A stretch of 6,069 nt of DNA, taken from the NCBI GenBank assembly GCA_003662715.1, contig QMYO01000112.1, positions 1 through 6,069 on the forward strand. Reading direction: 5' to 3'. The position numbers and the translations under genes are program-made. Below the pieces are notes generated by a model. That model was given only the letters and a program-made list of their open reading frames with translations. It did no database searches and was not told the DNA's origin. Each line of letters opens with the position of its first letter. Positions within the stretch are counted from its first letter, which is position 1. The DNA is from Candidatus Bathyarchaeota archaeon. GTDB taxonomy: Archaea; Thermoproteota; Bathyarchaeia; Bathyarchaeales; Bathyarchaeaceae. Below are positions 1 through 4,990 of the stretch, piece by piece.

Positions 1-1
1 A

Positions 2-256
2 ATTTACAACCTCACACGAGCCATCAGCATCCGCGAAGGACTTACTTCAAAGGAAGACTGGTTGCCGGAACGGTCGTTCACGGATCCCGTACCTGAAGGT
101 GTAGCGAAGGGTGCAACTCTTGACCAGGAGAAGTTCAAGAAAATGGTGAAAACTTATTATAAATTGCGGGGTTGGGATGAAAACGGTGTGCCAACTCCGG
201 AGAAGCTGGAAGAGCTTGATTTAAAAGATGTGTCTGAAAGGTTGCATGGCTCTTAA
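2..256 (+). CDS. Aldehyde ferredoxin oxidoreductase, C-terminal end (5'-truncated by window)
   Basis: Only the last 84 residues are present, open from the window edge in frame 2 and ending at TAA (254-256). The peptide begins IYNLTRAISIREG, has WLPERSF about 20 residues in, and ends with YYKLRGWDENGVPTPEKLEEL. This series (Y-N-L-x-R..REG, LPER, YY.LRGWD..G.PT) is the usual C-terminus of the tungstopterin aldehyde:ferredoxin oxidoreductase family (COG2414, about 600 residues). These enzymes oxidise aldehydes to carboxylates in the cytoplasm and pass electrons to ferredoxin. The tungstopterin and iron-sulfur ligands lie upstream and cannot be checked, so the subfamily (AOR, FOR, GOR or WOR) is unknown. 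A TTG at 62-64 could be taken as a start, but the coding frame continues upstream of it. The nuclease gene follows within 20 bp on the same strand. Confidence 0.9.
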   Translation: MYNLTRAISIREGLTSKEDWLPERSFTDPVPEGVAKGATLDQEKFKKMVKTYYKLRGWDENGVPTPEKLEELDLKDVSERLHGS

Positions 257-274
257 AGCCACGGTTTGAGCGCG

Positions 275-961
275 ATGACCATTGAAAGGACCCTCTTGAT
301 ATCTGTTCTGAAATTGACGAAAACTGGACCTATTCAAGCTAAACTAGTCAGCAGAGACACTCATATCCCCACTCAAACCGTTAACGAAATGTTGACGAAA
401 CTTTCAGACGAGCAACTGATAAAATATACAGACCAGTTAATCGAAGCCTCACCAAATCAGCGGGCAAGAATGGCTATTCACGCAGTTAAGTTAGGAGCAG
501 ACCTTGAAAGAGTATGCAATGTTCTTGAGTGGAAAGAATTTGAAAACATCACGGCTACAGCCTTCGAAGCAAATGATTACACGGTGAAGAGGCGATTTCG
601 GTTTAAATGGGCGGGTAGAAGATGGGAGATAGATGTTGTCGGCTGTAAGGAACCTCTCGTCGCTTGCGTTGACTGTAAACAGTGGCATCATAACTGGCGA
701 AGGTCAGCAATTATAAAGACTGTTGAGTTACAGGTGGAGCGAACTCATGCATTAGCAGAAGCTCTCGTTCCTCTACGTGAAGACATTGGTTTAGTCAACT
801 GGAAAGAGGCAATTCTTGTTCCAATTGTTCTATCCCTATTTTCGAGCCCCTTCAAATTCTACAATAACGTGCCGATAGTTCCAGTTTTGCAACTCCCAGA
901 TTTTCTGAATGAACTACTAGCACATATAACTTCGTTAACGCATTTCTCACTTAAATTCTAA
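275..961 (+). CDS. Winged-helix / PD-(D/E)xK restriction-endonuclease-like protein
   Basis: The protein has 228 residues from ATG 275. A TTG at 266 would add three residues; neither start has a clear Shine-Dalgarno, so ATG is preferred. Numbered from the TTG, residues about 5-55 look like a winged helix (ERTLLISVLKL, then a helix-turn-helix-like TQTVNEMLTKL). Residues about 88-140 carry the nuclease fold signature: a motif-I glutamate at E93, E121-I-D123 (WEIDVVG), then D136-x-K138 (VDCKQW). This is the Mrr/RecB-type PD-(D/E)xK metal site. The C-terminal part has VPIVLSL and VPIVPVLQLPDFLNEL, as in archaeal proteins annotated as restriction endonucleases. No methyltransferase or specificity partner is visible, so it may act in DNA repair or processing rather than restriction. 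It starts 18 bp after the oxidoreductase stop, and its last 15 bp overlap the end of the convergent methyltransferase gene. Confidence 0.75.
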   Translation: MTIERTLLISVLKLTKTGPIQAKLVSRDTHIPTQTVNEMLTKLSDEQLIKYTDQLIEASPNQRARMAIHAVKLGADLERVCNVLEWKEFENITATAFEANDYTVKRRFRFKWAGRRWEIDVVGCKEPLVACVDCKQWHHNWRRSAIIKTVELQVERTHALAEALVPLREDIGLVNWKEAILVPIVLSLFSSPFKFYNNVPIVPVLQLPDFLNELLAHITSLTHFSLKF

Positions 962-2320
962 ACCTAAATCTGTTAGCTCTCTCTTGACTTTATTATAGAT
1001 GTCCCAGCATTTCTGAGAAGGCTTTCCCGTATCGAAATCGCAACATTCTTGATGTTTCATGCCTAAGGGTGGGTCTGCAATTTTCTCTACATACTTCGGC
1101 ACTAGTTTCTTCACCAGTTCATTAGCGTCTTCTCTCTTCATTCCAGCAGCTGCATGAGCCACTTCCGCCGTGAATTTTGGCTCGATAGGTGTTAGGTAAT
1201 CTTCACGTTTTCCTCCAGCTATCCCTCCAGTTTCCATCGAAACGCCCGAGGTTATCGCTGATATGTGTTGCGCCGCAATTTCGTATAGGCACATTTCTGT
1301 GCATGGTCCAGCCGCGGTGTAATTGTAATAAAGCGCTAGTAAGTGCGTGTTTCTGCTGATTGCTTGGGCGTAAACACTTGCAACCCATAGTAGCTCTGGC
1401 ATGCTGCTAGCTATGTATTTAATGTGGATTGGAAAGGCAAGGTGCCATCCTGCTTGATATACTAGGGCGCCCATGAAGTGATATGCAACAGTTGCGACGG
1501 CTGTTCCTTCTGGTCCGCCGCAATAACCGCCGTATATGGGTCCGTAAAGAGAGGCTATGGGAAGGTTGAGAGACAGTAATGTGCAGGCTCGGTTAAGAAG
1601 GTCAAAGCTCGTCTTTAACTCTGCAAGTGTAGCAATCATGTAGCTGTCTGTTGGTCTAAGCCCAAACTCGGGATGAAGTCCAGCGATTAATGCTATGGCT
1701 GAGTCAGCGGTTGAAATCGAGTTCATGATGGGTAAGCCAGGTCTTCCAGCTCTCCTTAACGCTTCTCTTCCGAGAACCACTGTATGTATCGCTCCTAAAA
1801 TTTCCAGAGGAGATTCAGGTCTTATCCTTATCCCACTTACCTTAGTCAAGGCAGGTGTGGTTATTGAATTAGCAATGGGTATTCGAGCGTAGTTTTCCAC
1901 CAGCTTTGAAAAAACGTGTTCAGATGAAACAGCGACTCCGCCAGCACCGCAGAAACACCAAGGTAATGTTTTGTCTTCTGGCTTTCTCGGAACCATTGTC
2001 CCAGCATCAGCGCCTTCTCCAAAAGTGAGTTTTGAAGGTGCAGTCTTTAGCCTCTCTTTGATTTCGTTTTCGTCAAATTTGATTATGCGCTCTGTATCTT
2101 TACAGTAGGTGCCGACTTCGCAATAGAAGTCTATGGCGGCTTTGAAAACGTCGTCTGCTAAGCTGTTGTCGGAGGGAACAGGATTTTCTGGGTCATATTT
2201 GATATCGTATTCCTTTACTTTTTCCATCAGTTTGGTTGCAAAAATCTTTAGGTCATAATCTCGTTCTGAGCAGGGTTTTCCAGTTAAAGCTCGCTCCATC
2301 ACATCCAAAAAAGTGACCAT
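947..2320 (-). CDS. MtmB-family (monomethylamine:corrinoid) methyltransferase homolog lacking pyrrolysine, copy B
   Basis: The protein has 457 residues, the length of Methanosarcina MtmB (458). Family landmarks along it are CKDTERIIKF near 75, AGRPGLPIM ending at residue 199, PIYGGYCGGPEG at 261-272, AAGPCTEMCLYE near 336-347, EVAHAAAGM, and a terminal LTDLGLEFK. Aligned with remembered M. barkeri MtmB, the catalytic pyrrolysine (O202, amber-encoded) corresponds to Met199, an ordinary ATG at 1726-1724. Pocket residues E205, E259 and Q333 correspond to Ile202, Leu258 and Tyr332; Y335 is kept as Tyr334. MtmB moves a methyl group from monomethylamine to the Co(I) corrinoid of MtmC. Here the substrate is unknown, because Pyl is considered essential for that chemistry. 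The start is ATG 2320, 4 nt after the corrinoid gene's stop, matching the start of copy A; AAGTGAT just upstream is a modest Shine-Dalgarno. A TTG at 2341 would overlap the corrinoid gene and is unlikely. The stop is TGA. Confidence 0.88.
   Translation of the reverse strand: MVTFLDVMERALTGKPCSERDYDLKIFATKLMEKVKEYDIKYDPENPVPSDNSLADDVFKAAIDFYCEVGTYCKDTERIIKFDENEIKERLKTAPSKLTFGEGADAGTMVPRKPEDKTLPWCFCGAGGVAVSSEHVFSKLVENYARIPIANSITTPALTKVSGIRIRPESPLEILGAIHTVVLGREALRRAGRPGLPIMNSISTADSAIALIAGLHPEFGLRPTDSYMIATLAELKTSFDLLNRACTLLSLNLPIASLYGPIYGGYCGGPEGTAVATVAYHFMGALVYQAGWHLAFPIHIKYIASSMPELLWVASVYAQAISRNTHLLALYYNYTAAGPCTEMCLYEIAAQHISAITSGVSMETGGIAGGKREDYLTPIEPKFTAEVAHAAAGMKREDANELVKKLVPKYVEKIADPPLGMKHQECCDFDTGKPSQKCWDIYNKVKRELTDLGLEFK
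2150..2286 (-). repeat. Near-identical direct repeat (5' part of copy B), gene-conversion tract
   Basis: It pairs with 4545-4681 at a fixed offset of 2395 bp. There are two mismatches in 137 bp (at 2171 and 2276), with 104 bp exact (2172-2275). It encodes residues 12-57; residues 13-57 are identical in both proteins. Flanks diverge sharply: 9 differences in the 34 bp nearest the start codon, and about 11 in the 40 bp at 2101-2140. Confidence 0.9.
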
Positions 2321-2324
2321 TAGA

Positions 2325-2993
2325 TCACTTCTTTTTCTCAATCAATTCTGAGGCAAGCTTTACAGCTTCTGTGGCAGTTTCTGCCCAGCCGTCAGCGCCG
2401 ATTTCCTCAACCCATTCTCGTGTTGTTGGTCCACCTCCAACCATAACGATGAATTTTTCTCTCTTCCCAGTTTCTTTGAGATAGTCTATCACATCTTTTT
2501 GTCCGCCTATGGTTGACGACATAAGAGCGGATAATGTAATGATGTCGGCGTTAACTCTCTCTGCTTCTTCAATGAACTTGGATGTGGGAACATCTACTCC
2601 TAGGTCGTAAACGTCGAAGCCGTTGGCTCTAAGCAATGCTACAAGGATGTTTTTCCCTATGTCATGTATATCGCCTTTCACCGTGCCGCTGACAACGGTT
2701 CCTTTCTTAGTGACTTTTTCCTTAGATATATGTGGAAGAAGTACATCCATGCCCGCTTTCATGGCATCCGCTGCCATCATCAGTCCAGTTAAGAAGATTT
2801 CCATCTTGTCGAATTTTTCGCCTACTTCTATTGCGCCTTTTGATAATCCTTTCTCAATTGCCTCAACAGGGTCTATTCCCTTTTCGATGACTTGTTTAGC
2901 TGCTTCTACAACTGCTTCACTGTCGCAAGCGACAACTGCTTCGCTTAATTTTTTGAAGAGCTCTTCCTTACTCAAAGTTTTCTCACCTGACAT
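2325..2993 (-). CDS. Methyltransferase cognate corrinoid protein (MtbC/MttC/MtmC-like, B12-binding)
   Basis: The protein has 222 residues and the two-domain layout of methylotrophic corrinoid proteins. Residues about 8-90 form the helical cap (B12-binding domain 1, with GEKFDKMEIFLTGLMMAADAM). Residues about 97-222 form the Rossmann-like cobalamin domain. The base-off/His-on motif is complete: D108-x-H110-x-x-G113 in GDIHDIGKN, with H110 the lower axial cobalt ligand. S155-x-L157 (SALMSS) and the GGGPTT loop near 186-191 follow. It accepts a methyl group from a substrate methyltransferase and donates it to a second one, cycling between Co(I) and methyl-Co(III) in the cytosol. By sequence feel it is nearer MtbC/MttC than MtmC. 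It precedes copy B by 4 nt and follows rpl35ae after 45 nt. As the only corrinoid protein in view, it probably serves both methyltransferases. There is no Shine-Dalgarno before ATG 2993. The stop is TGA. Confidence 0.92.
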   Translation of the reverse strand: MSGEKTLSKEELFKKLSEAVVACDSEAVVEAAKQVIEKGIDPVEAIEKGLSKGAIEVGEKFDKMEIFLTGLMMAADAMKAGMDVLLPHISKEKVTKKGTVVSGTVKGDIHDIGKNILVALLRANGFDVYDLGVDVPTSKFIEEAERVNADIITLSALMSSTIGGQKDVIDYLKETGKREKFIVMVGGGPTTREWVEEIGADGWAETATEAVKLASELIEKKK

Positions 2994-3011
2994 TTGCTGT
3001 ATTTACAAAGT

Positions 3012-3030
3012 GTTTAATAATTAATATTTT
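3012..3030 (-). promoter_or_regulatory. AT-rich TATA-like element before the corrinoid protein gene
   Basis: The minus strand reads AAAATATTAATTATTAAAC in the 45-nt gap after rpl35ae, centred about 27 nt before ATG 2993. No Shine-Dalgarno precedes that ATG (the sequence is TACAGCAA-ATG). This spacing is what a leaderless archaeal promoter looks like, so the corrinoid protein and copy B may have their own promoter in addition to read-through. Confidence 0.4.
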
Positions 3031-3038
3031 GCGATGTG

Positions 3039-3308
3039 TTAGCCAACGATTTCGATAGGTGTTCCAAGCGCTGTTCCGGGCAAGCCCTTTCTGAACCTAG
3101 CTCTCACTAACCCTTTTTTCCCATGTAATGCCACGGTTTTTCCTCGAATTTTGCGTTCTCCAGCTGGCCATGCAACTTTTCGACCTATGAGTCGTGCTAC
3201 TTCGTTAGAAGATTTAAGATTAGGAAACTGGAGGATGAGCTCCTTTGGGTTCTGGGTTTTTGGGCCTGTTCGGTAACTTATTAAGATGCCTTTTAGTGTT
3301 TGTAGCAA
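3039..3308 (-). CDS. rpl35ae: Large ribosomal subunit protein eL33 (L35Ae)
   Basis: The 89 residues match the compact L35Ae family of archaea and eukaryotes (archaeal members are about 85-90 residues). LKGILISYRTG opens the chain, LIGRKVAWP sits in the middle, and the diagnostic stretch IRGKTV.LHGKKGLVRARF followed by RKGLPGTALGTPIEI closes it. It is a small basic beta-barrel protein of the 60S/50S subunit that binds 23S rRNA. The start is TTG 3308, the only start that keeps the family's N-terminus. A purine-rich GAGGGCGGG lies 6 nt upstream (3323-3315) and serves as the ribosome binding site. The gene is 27 bp after methyltransferase copy A and in the same reading frame, separated by copy A's TAG stop, so it is very likely cotranscribed. 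A ribosomal gene inside a corrinoid methyltransferase cluster is unusual. The stop is TAA. Confidence 0.93.
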   Translation of the reverse strand: MLQTLKGILISYRTGPKTQNPKELILQFPNLKSSNEVARLIGRKVAWPAGERKIRGKTVALHGKKGLVRARFRKGLPGTALGTPIEIVG

Positions 3309-3335
3309 TGTTATCCCGCCCTCTTTTTGTTGCGG

Positions 3336-4715
3336 CTATGAGCTTTCAATGGGTAAACCTAAGTCTTCAAGTTCCTTCTTGACTTTATTGTAAATTTCTA
3401 AACATTTGCTGGATGGACTTCCTGTTTTCACATCGAAGCATTCTTGGTACTTCATGCCTAACGGAGGGTCTGGAATTCTATCTATGTATCGGGATACTAG
3501 ATGTTTCACTATGTCATTTGCATCTTCCCTTTTCATTCCAGCAGCCGCATGAGCCACTTCCGCTGCAAATTTAGGCTCTATCGGCGTTAAGTAATCTTCA
3601 TGAGCAGCCTTTGCAACTCCCACCGCTTCTATTGAAAGCCCCGAAACCACAGCAGATATAGCTCGCGCCGCAATTTCATACAAACACATTTCTGTGCAGG
3701 GACCCGCTGCAGTATAGTTAAGATTCAACGATAATAAGTGGGTGTTTCTGCTGATTGCTTGGCCGTAGGTACTTATTACCCACAGCAACTCTGGCGTTGT
3801 ATTGCATCGGTATTTAAGGTGAATTGGGAACACTAAGTGGCATGTTGCTTGATAAACAAGGATTCCCATAAGATGATAAGCTACGGATGTGATGGCGGTG
3901 CCTTCAGGTCCTCCACAATATCCGCCGTATACTGGACCGCTTTCTCCCACTATACGACCGCCTAAGTTTAGCAGAGCACAGGCTTTGTTGAGTCGGTCAA
4001 AATCCGTCTTTAACTCAGCCATTGCAGCTAGTAGGTATCCATCTGAGGGTCTAAGCCCGTACAAAGGATGAAGAGCTGCGATTAATGATGGAGCTGACTC
4101 AGCAGTCGCCAGCGCATTCATTATTGGTAAGCCGGGTCTGCCGGCTCTTCGAAGAGCTGCTCTTGCCAAAACTGCGTTTCTTATTGCTCCATAGATTTCT
4201 AAAGGTGACCTGGGTCTTATGCGCACTCCATGCACTGAGGTTAGTGCGGGGGTGGTTATTGAATCGGCGAGGGGTATTGCTCCATAGCTTTGCACTAAGC
4301 TTAAGAGGATTTCTTCAGAGGATACTGGTGCTCCTGCTGCGCCGATGAAGCACCAGGGTGGTGTCTTGTCTTCTGGTTTTCTTGGAACCATTTCTTTTGC
4401 ATCTAATTCTTCACCGAAAATTGCTCGGGATGGAGCGTTTTTTAAACCAGCTTTAATCTCGCTTTCAGTGAATTTGATGATGCGTTCGGTGTCTTTGCAG
4501 TAGGTGCCAACCTCCCTGTATAAGTCGATGCCAGCTTTGAAAATGTCGTCTGCTAAGCTGTTGTCAGAGGGAACAGGATTTTCTGGGTCATATTTGATAT
4601 CGTATTCCTTTACTTTTTCCATCAGTTTGGTTGCAAAAATCTTTAGGTCATAATCTCGTTCTGAGCAGGGCTTTCCAGTTACGGCTCTCTCCATCATGTC
4701 TAGGAAAGTAACCAT
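3336..4715 (-). CDS. MtmB-family (monomethylamine:corrinoid) methyltransferase homolog lacking pyrrolysine, copy A
   Basis: The protein has 459 residues from ATG 4715. It is colinear with copy B, without indels until two extra C-terminal residues (GLPIESS), and roughly 70% identical by eye. Family signatures are AGRPGLPIM ending at residue 199, PVYGGYCGGPEG at 261-272, AAGPCTEMCLYE, and a terminal LEDLGL. The position of the M. barkeri pyrrolysine is Met199 (ATG at 4121-4119), and no in-frame TAG lies inside the gene. Unlike copy B, it keeps a glutamate (Glu258) at the MtmB E259 position; E205 becomes Leu202, Q333 becomes Leu332, and Tyr334 is kept. It probably methylates the same corrinoid protein as copy B but from a related, different substrate; neither substrate can be named. 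The ATG is set by GGAGGTGA (4727-4720), 4 nt away. An in-frame TTG at 4718 sits only 1 nt from that site and is rejected. The stop is TAG. Confidence 0.88.
   Translation of the reverse strand: MVTFLDMMERAVTGKPCSERDYDLKIFATKLMEKVKEYDIKYDPENPVPSDNSLADDIFKAGIDLYREVGTYCKDTERIIKFTESEIKAGLKNAPSRAIFGEELDAKEMVPRKPEDKTPPWCFIGAAGAPVSSEEILLSLVQSYGAIPLADSITTPALTSVHGVRIRPRSPLEIYGAIRNAVLARAALRRAGRPGLPIMNALATAESAPSLIAALHPLYGLRPSDGYLLAAMAELKTDFDRLNKACALLNLGGRIVGESGPVYGGYCGGPEGTAITSVAYHLMGILVYQATCHLVFPIHLKYRCNTTPELLWVISTYGQAISRNTHLLSLNLNYTAAGPCTEMCLYEIAARAISAVVSGLSIEAVGVAKAAHEDYLTPIEPKFAAEVAHAAAGMKREDANDIVKHLVSRYIDRIPDPPLGMKYQECFDVKTGSPSSKCLEIYNKVKKELEDLGLPIESS
4545..4681 (-). repeat. Near-identical direct repeat (5' part of copy A), gene-conversion tract
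   Basis: This is the partner of 2150-2286 in the same orientation, with the exact core at 4567-4670. A sampled stretch elsewhere in the genes (1441-1500 against 3836-3895) has 18 differences in 60 bp. The near-perfect tract, silent sites included, is therefore better explained by recent recombination between the copies than by protein constraint. Confidence 0.9.
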
Positions 4716-4719
4716 CAAG

Positions 4720-4727
4720 TCACCTCC
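4720..4727 (-). promoter_or_regulatory. Strong Shine-Dalgarno GGAGGTGA of methyltransferase copy A
   Basis: On the minus strand GGAGGTGA is a full complement to the 3' end of archaeal 16S rRNA. It lies 4 nt before ATG 4715. This decides the start against the TTG at 4718 and suggests strong translation. It is the best ribosome binding site in the window. Confidence 0.85.
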
Positions 4728-4731
4728 ATTT

Positions 4732-4809
4732 TTAGTTTATCTCTAAGACATTGTCTCTGACTGTTTCTGAGCGCTTTGCTCGGTCTCTGCTTAAAGCTAA
4801 TCTCATCAT
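4732..4809 (-). CDS. Candidate 25-codon leader ORF upstream of methyltransferase copy A
   Basis: A short ORF begins ATG-ATG-AGA at 4809 and ends at TAA (4734-4732), 4 nt before the Shine-Dalgarno of copy A. The peptide starts MMRLALSRDRAK and ends NVLEIN; it is highly charged and has no membrane segment. Support: a good Shine-Dalgarno, GGGTGA at 4823-4818, sits 8 nt before the ATG, and a TATA-like box lies about 40 nt further up, giving a normal short leader. Against: 25 codons open by chance is not rare, and I recognise no homolog. It could be a real microprotein, a translated leader coupling translation to copy A, or untranslated leader RNA. Confidence 0.3.
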   Translation of the reverse strand: MMRLALSRDRAKRSETVRDNVLEIN

Positions 4810-4847
4810 TTGATTTTTCACCCTTCCTCTATGAGTTCCTAGTTTTT

Positions 4848-4860
4848 CCTATTTAAGCTT
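4848..4860 (-). promoter_or_regulatory. Candidate TATA box for the methyltransferase operon
   Basis: The minus strand reads AAGCTTAAATAGG, an archaeal TATA-like element, in the divergent intergenic region. A transcription start about 25 nt downstream would fall near 4827, just before the GGGTGA site of the leader ORF and about 110 nt before copy A. No experimental support. Confidence 0.4.
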
Positions 4861-4872
4861 CTAGGATTGAAA

Positions 4873-4882
4873 CAGTGCACTG
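4873..4882. promoter_or_regulatory. 10-bp perfect palindrome between divergent promoters
   Basis: CAGTGCACTG is its own reverse complement. It lies upstream of both candidate TATA boxes, between the methyltransferase operon and the aminotransferase gene. The position would suit a dimeric regulator controlling one or both directions, but one 10-bp palindrome is weak evidence. Confidence 0.2.
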
Positions 4883-4940
4883 GCAACAGATTTCTTCACA
4901 ACTTTAATAGCGCCGTGTTATTTGAAAAGCGAAGTAGGGA

Positions 4941-4950
4941 AATAAATTTA
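4941..4950 (+). promoter_or_regulatory. Candidate TATA box for the aminotransferase gene
   Basis: AATAAATTTA lies 41-50 bp before the start codon. A transcription start about 26 bp downstream of its centre would be near 4972, giving a leader of roughly 19 nt that still contains the GAGG ribosome binding site at 4981-4984. Confidence 0.4.
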
Positions 4951-4990
4951 ACCTAGTTCAAATAAGAAAGGCTTCAAAGAGAGGATAGAA

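Noticed and set aside
62..256. A separate 64-residue small protein starting at TTG 62
   Set aside because: The frame is open to the window edge, and the preceding residues (YNLTRAISIREG) match the oxidoreductase family, so it is the tail of a larger gene.
491..691. 66-codon minus-strand frame
   Set aside because: It is antisense to the catalytic region of the nuclease gene, whose PD-(D/E)xK residues are in the plus-strand frame.
1695..1892. 65-codon plus-strand frame, and a minus-strand frame at 1203-1388
   Set aside because: Both lie inside methyltransferase copy B in other frames and have no domain or ribosome binding site of note.
2321..2341. Upstream TTG start for methyltransferase copy B (overlapping the corrinoid gene)
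   Set aside because: Copy A begins exactly at the equivalent ATG, the Shine-Dalgarno-like sequence lies between the two candidates, and the extra seven residues have no counterpart.
2623..3024. 133-codon open frame on the plus strand
   Set aside because: It lies almost wholly antisense to the corrinoid protein gene, whose motifs are intact, and its peptide has no recognisable domain.
4085..4348. 87-codon and neighbouring (3889-4071) plus-strand frames
   Set aside because: They are antisense to methyltransferase copy A, with Leu/Arg- or Pro/Ser-rich low-complexity composition typical of shadow frames.
947..4715. A pyrrolysine-containing methyltransferase with read-through TAG, as expected for MtmB
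   Set aside because: Both reading frames are uninterrupted, and the aligned codon is ATG in each; no internal amber codon exists.
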